Assembly (NCBI GenBank): GCA_965249735.1
Contig: CBDFMS010000019.1
Location: 260,841 to 324,840, forward strand
Direction of reading: 5' to 3'
DNA: 64,000 nucleotides
Origin: JANQSS01 sp965249735
Lineage (GTDB): Bacteria > Bacteroidota > Bacteroidia > Chitinophagales > Saprospiraceae
This document shows, piece by piece, positions 54,084 to 64,000 of this stretch (position 1 is the stretch's first letter; each line of letters opens with the position of its first letter). The notes beneath the pieces are model-generated. The model did not search any database. It had not been told where the DNA came from and saw only the letters and a list, made by a program, of their open reading frames with translations. The position numbers and the translations under genes are program-made.

Positions 54084-54405
54084 TTGCAAATAAGGATTTA
54101 AAAATCCGTTTTGATTATAAGGATTATAACGTCAGTTACTTTGCTCGTTAATGATCGTGTAAAAATTGAATTTTACTACTACTATTATTTTCTGCTCCAC
54201 TCTGTCAAAGAACTTTGCTTGTACTGTTATTTTTCTGTTTGTCACAAACGAAAAAAAACAGCCCATAAAGCTGTCGATAATTCGGACTTGAACCGATGTG
54301 TCTGCCTTTAACAGAGGTATCGAAATACAAAAGCACTTCCCGCAATACGGCAAGTACTCATGACACAAAATGGGGAGAGAGAAAAGCAAGTCGAAGCAAA
54401 ACTCT
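54084..54405 (-). other. 16S-23S internal transcribed spacer without complete tRNA genes
   Basis: This spacer is about 320 bp, and neither tRNA-Ile nor tRNA-Ala, common in Bacteroidota spacers, can be folded here. A tRNA-like stretch (54274-54323) is described separately. The rest is AT-rich and would form the processing stems around 16S and 23S. Confidence 0.6.
54274..54323 (-). other. tRNA-like remnant lacking a D arm in the rRNA spacer
   Basis: On the minus strand the segment is closed by TCGATA/TATCGA. It contains an anticodon-like arm (TCTG-TTAAAGG-CAGA) and a good T arm (TCGG-TTCAAGT-CCGA), but no D arm and no room for one. It may be the scar of a spacer tRNA deletion, or a processing element. 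Confidence 0.35.
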
Positions 54406-55933
<1,528 letters not shown>

Positions 55934-56576
55934 TATAATAATTTTAATATACGCTTCTTACCTTGCTATTTCTCTATTTTCTCCCCATCGTGTCAATGAA
56001 CTTTTATCTCATTTAAAGCGAGATTTTTCTTTTATCGTTTCACCTTCCTTCGAAAGCGGCTGCAAATGTAAAGTACTTTTTTTTACTCCGCAACTTTATT
56101 CCGCCTTTTTTCAAAAAAAAATCATTTTTTTCTAAAGACGGATTACATAGGTATGATTTCCTCCGAAACCCTGCAATACCAATGCATTAAAAAATTAGAC
56201 TTTTTTTAATATGTTATAGCTATTCCATATATATATACACTACTTTTCGATGATCCATACATACCCACACAACGTACATGTCGTTATTCCAAATTTTATT
56301 TTGTGGATTTTTTTACTCTCACGGACATACACCTCATTTTACTACCTACGCACTGAAGTCTTACGCAATTTAGATTGTAAACAAGTATTCAAAGGAATGA
56401 GCTACCTTGTATAATTACAGCACGACCAGGTTCTAAAATTCGCCAACCTAGAGATATCATTCCTTATAAAAAGAAGAGAGGTATGTATTTGAATACAATC
56501 CTCAATGACTTTCGCTCGAGGCGCAGTCGTCACTAGTTATAGTAATAAAGGAAATTATTAAATCGAAAGTATAAGA
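55934..56576. other. rRNA operon leader and upstream region
   Basis: This 640-bp region contains the rRNA promoter (56063-56093) and a leader with a small hairpin (AATCTCGCTTTAAATGAGAT). From about 56110 to 56576 it is AT-rich with homopolymer runs. I find no coding sequence; short frames here have no signal, start context or similarity. Additional weaker promoters may exist upstream but I cannot place them. Confidence 0.6.
56063..56093 (-). promoter_or_regulatory. Bacteroidota-type rRNA promoter
   Basis: On the minus strand, TTG (56093-56091) is followed after 20 nt by TACATTTG (56070-56063), an exact match to the TAnnTTTG -7 box of Bacteroidota primary sigma factor promoters. Transcription would start near 56056, giving a leader of about 120 nt before mature 16S. 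Confidence 0.75.
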
Positions 56577-56924
56577 TCACTCTGCCAACTGAAAACAAGA
56601 GATATCAATGACCGGCGCGGAAATGAGCGGCCCACATAAAATGCGTGTGTCCACAGCTTGTACGATTCTAAAATCAGCAGTGAATTCCAGATCTACCGTT
56701 ACATTGGCCCGGTCGATATGATAAAACAAGTCTCTGGCGATATACAAATCTCCATTATTATCTCTTACAGCCGCATCATTGGAAGACGCAGAACAGACGG
56801 CGCTGGAGACATAGAATAATTGCTTTTCACATGTGACATCTTCAAGCTCTTCGTTGGAATCACAGGAAATCATACCGAGTGCCAGTATGAAAATAAATAG
56901 ATAGGATATGTTCATCGTTCTCAT
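56577..56924 (-). CDS. Putative lipoprotein of unknown function
   Basis: The start is taken at ATG 56924 (MRTMNISYLFIFILALGMIS), giving a signal peptide with lipobox LGMISC and lipidated Cys near residue 21; a longer frame from 56981 adds unlikely residues. The mature part of about 95 residues has several cysteines (CEKQLF, AVCSAS, RILCGP, ISCFQ), suggesting disulfides and periplasmic folding. No family is recognised. The gene lies 76 bp downstream of the PorE-like gene, on the same strand, and may be co-transcribed with it. Confidence 0.55.
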   Translation of the reverse strand: MRTMNISYLFIFILALGMISCDSNEELEDVTCEKQLFYVSSAVCSASSNDAAVRDNNGDLYIARDLFYHIDRANVTVDLEFTADFRIVQAVDTRILCGPLISAPVIDISCFQLAE

Positions 56925-57000
56925 CATAGGGCAAACGCCCGACGGTGGCTCAACGTTGCCACTCATCTTTAGAAAAATCACCTCAGTAGTGTAGATTACA

Positions 57001-58974
57001 TTATTTCAGAATGGTAAAGGCCGTTCGTCGATTGGCCTGGTGCTGATCTTCAGAGCATGATTCACAATCACAAACTACAGCCGGCCGTTGCTCTCCATAA
57101 CCCACAGCACGCATGCGCCGTGCATCTATCCCAAGTGCCGTCAAGTAGGTTACTGCAGATTGAGCTCGTCGTTGAGAAAGTTCTGCATTGTAGATTTCAA
57201 GACCACGACAATCGGTATGGGATGACAATTCAATTTTGATATCCGGGTTGGCTTTCAATAAGTCCGCTAACTCCTCCAATGAAGGCTCCGCATCTTCTCG
57301 AATATTCCATTTGTCAAAATCGTAATATATATTCTCCAATACGATTTCTTTGTTATAGACGATGGGGTCCAATACGATGTGGACAATGTAGGTCTTTCCT
57401 CCAGCCTCCTTTTCATCTGAGTTCAATTTTACTTCAACAAATTGCGTATTGCTCAAATATCCGCGGTTCTGAGCGATAAAACGATATGGACCTTCCTCAT
57501 TCAGGTTATACTTGAATTCGCCTGACTCCTCCACGATGAGTACAGGAAACCGATCATTATTCTGAATTTGAACCTGTGCTCCGGGGAGCGGACGTGTTCC
57601 CATTTTTCGGCTATTCGGATCACCGGGTATTTCATATATATGTTCAAGTACTTTGCCTTCAATTACAATTTCGAAATCTCGAACTTTGATATCCGAAGTA
57701 TCAGATGTTTTTAATTTTTTCTCTTCGAAAATATAAATATCGTCTGACTGACTACCCTTTCTGTTTGATGAAATATAGAATCGCATTTTCGTTGTGGGGT
57801 CCTCTTTAAACCCAGGGTCAAAAACAAAACCGAAATCATCACCTCCGGAATTAATTGGTGGTTTTAAGTTCACAGCAGGTGTCCATCCGTCCGGTGAAAC
57901 AAATTTGGAAAAATATAAATCGAGGCCGCCCATTCCAATCAGCCCATCAGAAGCAAAAAACAATGTATCACCCTGCATAACCGGAAATTTTTCATCCGCC
58001 GATGTATTAATGCCCGGAGGCAGCAGGATCGGTGTTGCCCAGGAATCATCATCTTTATATGTTACCCATAAATCGCGACCTCCTATTCCTTCCGGATCGT
58101 CTGAAGAAAAAATAATTCCTCTGTCTGCGTTAAAGAATGTAGGATGACCGTAGTTGATCCGATCGATGCAAAAGGATAACATTTTGAAGGTTGTCCAGTT
58201 CTGTTCTCTTTCGCTCCAACTCGCCTCTATAAGTTTGCACGATTCGATAATCGCATCCTCTCTGTCTGATCCGCATTGGGTATACACGGCGTGCGTCAGA
58301 TCCTTGTTAAATGTGATGCTGGCTTCGTTGAAAGGCGAATTAATTTTATTCAATAATTTATCCAGCTTTGATTCTTCCCTTGTCCGGTAAAAATCCATGA
58401 ACTGATTTCCGGTCCAATGATATTCCTCCCCTATCGATTCAGTTCGATCACTGTTAAACACGATAATATCATCATAAAATACCGGTGAGAAGTCTGAAAA
58501 AGGAGAATTGAATTTAGCTCGTGTGATGACGTATTTATTTGGGTTTTGCTCACTGATCCATTGCTTTGCAGCATCACAACTTTTTACGGCAATATCCCAT
58601 GCTTCATTCTGACCATAGTCTTCGATCAATTTCGCATACAACTTTTTGGCATTGGTGTATTGCTGCGCTCTCAATACAGCTCCGGCATAAGCCTCCAGGC
58701 TCACCTGGTTTTTGCTGATCTCGTAGGCGCTGCGATACCATCGAATGGAAGAAACATCCTGATTCATCAAGCGATAAGATTCACCGACGAGAAATGACTT
58801 TCTCGCTTCCACATCTTTAAATTTTGTTTTCTCGATTTCTTCCTGGAGCAGTGTGACAGCCAATGGGTATCGTTTGTACTCAAACGCATCATCGCCGGTG
58901 GTGATACGGGATACCGGATTACAGGCCACCATTATGGTTACGCTAACCAGCAAATAGAGTAGAAATCTTTGCAT
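57001..58974 (-). CDS. PorE-like lipoprotein with TPR, PD40 beta-propeller and OmpA domains
   Basis: The start at ATG 58974 (MQRFLLYLLVSVTIMVACNP) gives a lipoprotein signal (IMVAC). Domains in order: TPR-like helices (about residues 25-130), PD40/WD40-like beta-propeller repeats (about 150-430; GGRDLWVTYKDDDSWATPIL and SDGLIGMGGLDLYFSKF motifs), a carboxypeptidase-regulatory-like domain (about 440-520), and a C-terminal OmpA peptidoglycan-binding domain (NIYYDFDKWNIRED, then SSHTDCRGLEIYNAELSQRR). This is the architecture of PorE, which anchors the type IX secretion machinery to peptidoglycan. Paralogues with other roles exist, so exact identity is not certain. Confidence 0.78.
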   Translation of the reverse strand: MQRFLLYLLVSVTIMVACNPVSRITTGDDAFEYKRYPLAVTLLQEEIEKTKFKDVEARKSFLVGESYRLMNQDVSSIRWYRSAYEISKNQVSLEAYAGAVLRAQQYTNAKKLYAKLIEDYGQNEAWDIAVKSCDAAKQWISEQNPNKYVITRAKFNSPFSDFSPVFYDDIIVFNSDRTESIGEEYHWTGNQFMDFYRTREESKLDKLLNKINSPFNEASITFNKDLTHAVYTQCGSDREDAIIESCKLIEASWSEREQNWTTFKMLSFCIDRINYGHPTFFNADRGIIFSSDDPEGIGGRDLWVTYKDDDSWATPILLPPGINTSADEKFPVMQGDTLFFASDGLIGMGGLDLYFSKFVSPDGWTPAVNLKPPINSGGDDFGFVFDPGFKEDPTTKMRFYISSNRKGSQSDDIYIFEEKKLKTSDTSDIKVRDFEIVIEGKVLEHIYEIPGDPNSRKMGTRPLPGAQVQIQNNDRFPVLIVEESGEFKYNLNEEGPYRFIAQNRGYLSNTQFVEVKLNSDEKEAGGKTYIVHIVLDPIVYNKEIVLENIYYDFDKWNIREDAEPSLEELADLLKANPDIKIELSSHTDCRGLEIYNAELSQRRAQSAVTYLTALGIDARRMRAVGYGEQRPAVVCDCESCSEDQHQANRRTAFTILK

Positions 58975-59153
58975 GCACAACATTAACGATTGAAAGTAAT
59001 ATTTATATATGTAATCACGAAAGTTCAAGTCTATGCGCATTCGAATGGGTTGAAGGTTATAATACCGACTAACATTTTGGGAAATGAGTGTTGCTAACTC
59101 AGAAATGCCTCTTTTAATTACTGCACAGCATCCTGGGACAAGTTATTTCAAAT

Positions 59154-60974
59154 CTATAACCCCAATTTTTGTTTCAGTTCCGGAGGTAGTCGATAACCCA
59201 GTTGTGTAGCGCGTATTGCATACCTACGCGCTTCTTCTATATTTCCTAATTGAAAATAAGCCTGCGCCAAACAATAATTATTAATTGGATCATCCGGTTT
59301 CAACTTGTAGCTGACACTGCAGTCCGACATGGCATCATTTGGTCTTCCGGCATTCAAATACATAATTCCCCGGTTCATGTGAATTTTGAAATCTTTCCCT
59401 TTTTTCAATTCCAATGCACGCTTAAAGTCAGCTTCGGACTCTTTATATCGATTTAATTGAGCTAAATTAATTGCACGATTTTGGAAAAACTTAGACTTCT
59501 CAGCATCCAATTGGATAGCCTTATTAAAATTCGGTAATGATTCTTGTAGTTTTCCTTGTCGAGCTAAAATAGTTCCTCTCAAATCATAAACTGATGCGTC
59601 ATCGGGATTTATTTTTTGTGCTATTTCAATATCTGATAGAGCATCAATATATCGTCCCTGTTTGACACGGTACCGGCCTCGACTTACCCACGCCTGCAAC
59701 GCTTTATCAGGATATTCATTGAGCACTTGAGTCCAGAGTGTTTCACTATCTTTCCAAACCCCGATTTGACTCCTTGTGACTGTGATTAAATAGATTGCAA
59801 ATATTCCGGCTCCTACTAAGACACCTGTGCGCAGCATTTTTCCTTTCGCCTGATCTAAATAATAACCAATGCCAAAAAATACTCCGATATAGGGTATATA
59901 ACTATACCGATCTGCCATGATTGCTCTACCTACTGATACAAACTGAAGTACCAAAGCAACCGTGATGAGATAAAACAATATCCCAAATACGACAGGTCGG
60001 ATTTTTTTATGTAAAAGTATTGGTGTTATCACAACGATGGCCGCCAGGATGGGCATAAATGTATATAGGGATGTTGACGCCTCTACCGCCGTGGGGTATG
60101 GATAAAATGTAGCAAGTTGAAATGGTACAATGGCTTTGACCAGGTACATGATAAATCCGTAAGCTGCAAACATGATACGTTGAAAAATGGTCAGCGATTC
60201 AAAGTCGGCAATTGCAGATTGAGCTTGAATTTTTGAAGCTGCGACACCAAATCCGAGGGATACGATAAAAAAAGGAATCTTTTCCAACAGCACCATTTTA
60301 TTCAAAGGCCGATCTTGCCTATACCAATCGATCAGGATTAATATAACCGGAAAAACAACCGCCATGGCCTTCGAAAGTACTGATAACAAAAAGAGTAAAA
60401 ATGCCAGATACAAATACTTCTTTTCTAACTTCTTTATATAGCGTAAATAGCTAATCAGTCCACCCACAAAAAACGTACAATACAAGACGTCCTTTCTTTC
60501 GGAAATCCAGGCGACAGATTCTACATGTAGCGGATGAATTCCAAAAATTAGAGCAGTGAAAGCCGCTGTCAACCAGCTTCTTTCAGGTGCCAATCGACGT
60601 ACGAAAACAAACACCAAGCCGGTCGCACACAGATGAAAAATGAGGTTTGTCAAATGATATCCAAACGCATCCTCTCCCCAAAATACATGATCGATGCCCA
60701 GTGAAATCATCGTCAGTGGATGATAATTTGACGAGAACGATTGTGTGAGTAGAGCCATCCAATCATGGGTCTGTAAATAGATGTTTTCAAGTACATACAC
60801 CTGGTCATCCCAATTGGTCCAGCCGTTGTTTAAACTTGGTAAATAGACCAGGAGCGTGATGAGAAGTAAGCCACCTAATATCAGCCAATTCTTGTAATTA
60901 GGTTTCGCGACAGTTTTACGTCCTTTCGCAGACTTGGTACCGGCACCTTTCTTTTTGTGTTTAGATTTACTCAT
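59154..60974 (-). CDS. TMTC-like polytopic membrane protein with C-terminal TPRs
   Basis: This 606-residue protein has a basic N-terminus, about 10-11 transmembrane helices (about residues 30-400), and four TPR-type repeats (about 415-600; NPDDASVYDLRGTILARQGK). Conserved luminal motifs include NWDDQVYVLEN and NYHPLTMISLGIDH, then GIHPLHVESVAWISERKDVL, characteristic of TMTC/DUF1736-type O-mannosyltransferase-like proteins of the GT-C fold. Bacterial members probably transfer sugars from polyprenyl donors; substrate unknown. The DD of the first loop (W-D-D) would be the metal-binding acidic pair. It is monocistronic or the last gene after SecDF (which has its own terminator). Confidence 0.85.
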   Translation of the reverse strand: MSKSKHKKKGAGTKSAKGRKTVAKPNYKNWLILGGLLLITLLVYLPSLNNGWTNWDDQVYVLENIYLQTHDWMALLTQSFSSNYHPLTMISLGIDHVFWGEDAFGYHLTNLIFHLCATGLVFVFVRRLAPERSWLTAAFTALIFGIHPLHVESVAWISERKDVLYCTFFVGGLISYLRYIKKLEKKYLYLAFLLFLLSVLSKAMAVVFPVILILIDWYRQDRPLNKMVLLEKIPFFIVSLGFGVAASKIQAQSAIADFESLTIFQRIMFAAYGFIMYLVKAIVPFQLATFYPYPTAVEASTSLYTFMPILAAIVVITPILLHKKIRPVVFGILFYLITVALVLQFVSVGRAIMADRYSYIPYIGVFFGIGYYLDQAKGKMLRTGVLVGAGIFAIYLITVTRSQIGVWKDSETLWTQVLNEYPDKALQAWVSRGRYRVKQGRYIDALSDIEIAQKINPDDASVYDLRGTILARQGKLQESLPNFNKAIQLDAEKSKFFQNRAINLAQLNRYKESEADFKRALELKKGKDFKIHMNRGIMYLNAGRPNDAMSDCSVSYKLKPDDPINNYCLAQAYFQLGNIEEARRYAIRATQLGYRLPPELKQKLGL

Positions 60975-61075
60975 ACATATCGCGTACGTGAATTATTCCA
61001 AGGTAAAAAATAATAATGAACGGAAGACATGGAGTGCTACCTATTCATCCTATTTCCTGAAAATCTTAAAAAAAA

Positions 61076-61103
61076 CGCCTATCCGGATGAAACCAGATAG
61101 GCG
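61076..61103 (-). terminator. Terminator after secDF
   Basis: On the minus strand CGCCTATC (61103-61096) pairs with GATAGGCG (61083-61076) around a 12-nt loop and is followed by TTTTTTTT. It lies 27 bp beyond the secDF stop. Confidence 0.88.
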
Positions 61104-61129
61104 CATTATTAAATTAATATTGAAATACC

Positions 61130-64000
61130 CTAAGATTTACTCTTAGAATATTGTCTTCGTTTTACGGCTTTAGGAGAGGCCATTTCATCGGTTAAATCGT
61201 GTACGATTGGAGTCGCAACAAAAATAGATGAATAGGTACCAACAATAATACCTACGACCAATGCAAAAGCAAATCCTTTGATGCTGCCACCACCAAACAC
61301 AAACAGAATACTAACAACAAACAAAGTGGTCAAAGAGGTGATTACAGTCCGACTCACAGTCGAATTGATCGCCATATTAACGACTTCTGATTTGGATCTA
61401 TTGATATAGATACCAAGGAATTCCCGGATCCGGTCAAAAACCACAACCGTGTCATTAATTGAGTATCCGATTACCGTTAGTAATGCCGCAATAAATGCCT
61501 GATCAATTTCCATTGAAAAAGGCAGTATACCGTGGAATAATGAAAATATCCCCAATACAATGATACTATCATGGAATAGGGCTGCCACGGCACCAAGACT
61601 GTATTGCCACTTATTAAATCGTAAGAAGATATACAGGAATATCAGGAGCAGGGCAAACGCTGCGGCTTTGACCGAACTGCTCTTGATGTCATCTGCAATC
61701 GTCGGTCCAACTTTGCTACTAGAAGTCAAGTGTGTGCCCCGACCATCAGGATTTTTAAAATTGGCTAATTCCAAATTTCCTCCGACAACCTGATTCACTC
61801 CATTGAACATGGTTTCGGTAACCAGGTCCTGAGCCTCATTTCCCGTTTCATCGATTAAATAACTCGTTGTTACATTAAAGGTATTGGCTAAATCGACAGC
61901 CTTAACCGTGGTTGGCGCTCCTTCAAACGCCGTTTCAAGCGCCGCACGCAAATCTTCAGCTGCAACATTGACAGAGTTATCAAATTCAACATTATATGAA
62001 TACCCACCTTTGAAATCAACTCCGAATTCAAATCCACGGGTCATGATCGAAAGCCCACTAAGGACAATTAAAACGAGTGATATTCCATATCCAAGTTTCC
62101 GTTTGCCCAACCAATCGATATTCAGATTGGCTAACCAGCTCTTTGACCAATTTGTCCAAAAAGCGAGTTCACGGCCTTTGCCTGTCCACCAATCGATCAG
62201 CAACCGACCTAACAGCACCGCTGTTATGAGGGAAGAAATTACACCGATGATCAAGACAACAGCAAATCCTTTTATTGGACCTAAACCAAAGTATGCCAAT
62301 ACAATGGCAACGAGTATCGTCGTTACGTTGGCATCGATGATAGCAGAATAAGAATGTTTAAACCCATCAGCGATGGCCGTCCTGAGCGTTTTTCCAATTC
62401 TTAGCTCTTCGCGAATACGCTCATAAATGATTACGTTGGCATCCACCGCCATACCAATGGTCAGCAAGATACCTGCGATTCCGGGCAAGGTGAGTACCGT
62501 TCCAATTGACGATAGCGCACCGAAAATGAAGAATAGGTTTGCAAACAAGGCGACAATCGATATGATACCACCGGTACTATAGTATAGAATCATGAACAGT
62601 ACCAGGAGTAGAAATCCTATTAATAATGATCGTGAACTCCTCGATATATTATCCTTTCCTAATGAAGGACCGACGAGTGTTTCTTGAATGATTTGTGTTT
62701 CAGCCGGCAGTTTTCCAATTTCGAGAACATTGGCCAAATCTTGCCCTTCCTGAATGGTAAAATCTCCGGTAATAGAAGAATTCCCATTCATAATCGGAAC
62801 ACGTACACTTGGAGCAGATACAACTTCATCATCCAGTACAATGGCAATTTCACGGTTATTATCCTGTGAAGCAGCTGTTGTCATCTGGCCCCAGGTTTGT
62901 GCACCATTTTGATCCATACTTAAGGTTACTTCTACTTCACCTGTTGTTGGATCCGGCTGTGAAGTAGCACGTACAACCCGATCACCAAGTAAAGGTGCAT
63001 ACTCGCTGCCTCTTTCCTTTTTAATCATATGCAACTTATACAACCCTGTTTCTTCTCCGGTTGCATAATCCCGATGGGGTTTGTACGACCATAAGAAAAC
63101 CAGATCCGCAGGAAACAATGCTAGGATATCGGCCCGTTCCAGAATTTGATTGATAGCGGCTTTTTTATTCCGCTCAGCTGTACCGGCCACATGTTGTGGA
63201 AAAGACAATTGTCCTGTTTGACCATTTAAGGTCAACATACTCAATAACGGTCCTCCGGTTTCAAATGGATTACTTACAAGTTCTGTCGTATCGAATCCTG
63301 CCGGTAAGGAATCGACCGGATTCCCCACAGAGTCATATGTAATTTCATACAGCGGCACTATTTCAAAATCAGGCACATCCTCGAGAATACTTGTGTCACC
63401 TGATTGTTCTACTTTCAGTCTTCGATCAGCTTTAATAAAAGCTTCCTGGATACCTGGAGTAATTCGAAAGACGTTCCAAAATTCGAGTTCAGCACTAGCC
63501 TGAAGATAATTCCTGGCACGTTCCGGATTGTCAACACCGGGCAATTCAACCAAAATGAGGTCTCGGTTTTTATCAAGCGAGACATTTGGCTGTGTAACAC
63601 CGAATTTGTCAATTCTGTCCTTTAATCGTTTAAACGTCAGTTCAACAGTTTCATCTGCTCGTTGCCGAAGGATATCGATTACGTCGGCATCTGAAGATTC
63701 AAAATTGATATCCTGTCTGAGTGCCGGATTTTTAGCAAAAATGCTTGCTAGCTTTTTACCATCAGCACTTTGATTCCATTCTTGTGCAAAAAGCGTCACA
63801 AAATCTGATTGGGCGCTTTTCAAATTATCATTGGCGTTATCAAGAGCAGCGAGGAAGGTAGGATCTTTACTGTCTCTGGACAACGACCGGATAAACTCTC
63901 TTAGATTGACTTGCAATACTTCAGCAAGCCCTCCTTTAAGATCGAGTCCCGTAGGCTAAGTTGCCTTGATTTTAATTCTTCGTACGTGTAGTCCGCTATA
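61130..64000 (-). CDS. secDF: SecDF protein-export fusion, frameshifted near its 5' end, start outside window
   Basis: The fused SecD-SecF of Bacteroidota uses the proton gradient to pull proteins through SecYEG. The frame (929 codons from TTG 63916) covers the SecD periplasmic and membrane domains (TSQPDPTTGEVEVTLSMDQN, TIGMAVDANVIIYERIREEL) and SecF (FGVDFKGG, VIGYSINDTVVVFDRIREF). Upstream of 63916 the same frame still encodes GLDLKGGLAEVLQ, then hits TAG at 63958. A different frame encodes DYTYEELKSRQLSLR up to the same point, which is the expected SecD sequence before GLDLKGG. A single missing base in the CCC run at 63948-63950 (GGGG read as GGG) would join them. As SecDF is usually required for good growth, a sequencing error is quite possible. 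Confidence 0.85.

Overview
The window comes from a member of the Bacteroidota, probably a Saprospiria/Lewinella-like marine lineage. The signs are AT-rich intergenic DNA, almost no Shine-Dalgarno sites before starts, an rRNA operon promoter with a TAnnTTTG -7 box, a fused SecDF, a PorE-like OmpA/PD40 lipoprotein of the type IX secretion family, a UpxY/NusG-type antiterminator, DUF1579 and Peptidase_S74 secreted proteins, and IS21 and IS3 elements. The phylum is well supported; the class is inference.

Layout. 1-3.5 kb: a two-gene redox operon (FMN reductase, then an NmrA-like Rossmann protein) cut by a complete IS21-family element with visible target duplication. 3.8-16.4 kb: accessory secreted proteins (DUF1579, von Willebrand A, a degenerate gluzincin-like protein, a repeat protein with an S74 chaperone, a small outer-membrane-type protein, an S8 protease with two P domains, DUF1566) mixed with broken copies. 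16.4-17.5 kb: an AAA+ remnant and a NusG-like antiterminator. 17.7-45.5 kb: one nearly gapless minus-strand locus for an extracellular contractile injection system (eCIS, a phage-tail-like particle). 45.9-48.4 kb: a small unknown protein, a LytTR regulator whose receiver lacks the phospho-acceptor Asp, and a two-gene unit of a prokaryotic YEATS domain protein plus a membrane coiled-coil protein. 48.5-50.1 kb: an IS3-family element beside a broken GIY-YIG-like gene. 50.1-56.1 kb: tRNA-Pro, a four-helix-bundle cassette, tRNA-Ser, and the 16S-23S-5S operon on the minus strand with its promoter and terminator. 56.5-64 kb: housekeeping envelope genes (lipoprotein, PorE-like, TMTC-like TPR membrane protein, SecDF with an apparent frameshift at the window edge).

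How the eCIS genes fit together. Transcription starts at the sheath (45522) and runs to 17689: sheath, tube, Zn-ribbon baseplate-type protein, disordered protein, DUF4255 cap, AAA+ ATPase, small protein, first DUF4157 protein, tube-spike adaptor, LysM protein, gpD-like hub, OB-fold spike base, PAAR-type tip, gp25, two baseplate-J proteins, gpI-like protein, giant DUF6519/beta-helix protein, Lys-rich tail protein, and two more DUF4157 proteins. Many junctions overlap by 4 bp. I see only one tube and one sheath gene, no long tape-measure gene and no adenovirus-type fibre. The three DUF4157 proteins share an N-terminal module and have unrelated C-termini, which suggests modular cargo or processing factors. 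The degenerate LytTR regulator just upstream on the same strand is a candidate controller, by position only.

Decay is a theme. I found an IS-split operon, a nonsense codon in DUF1566, an AAA+ fragment, a truncated paralogue, a degraded four-helix gene, a GIY-YIG-like relic, and an apparent single-base frameshift in essential secDF that may be a sequencing error.
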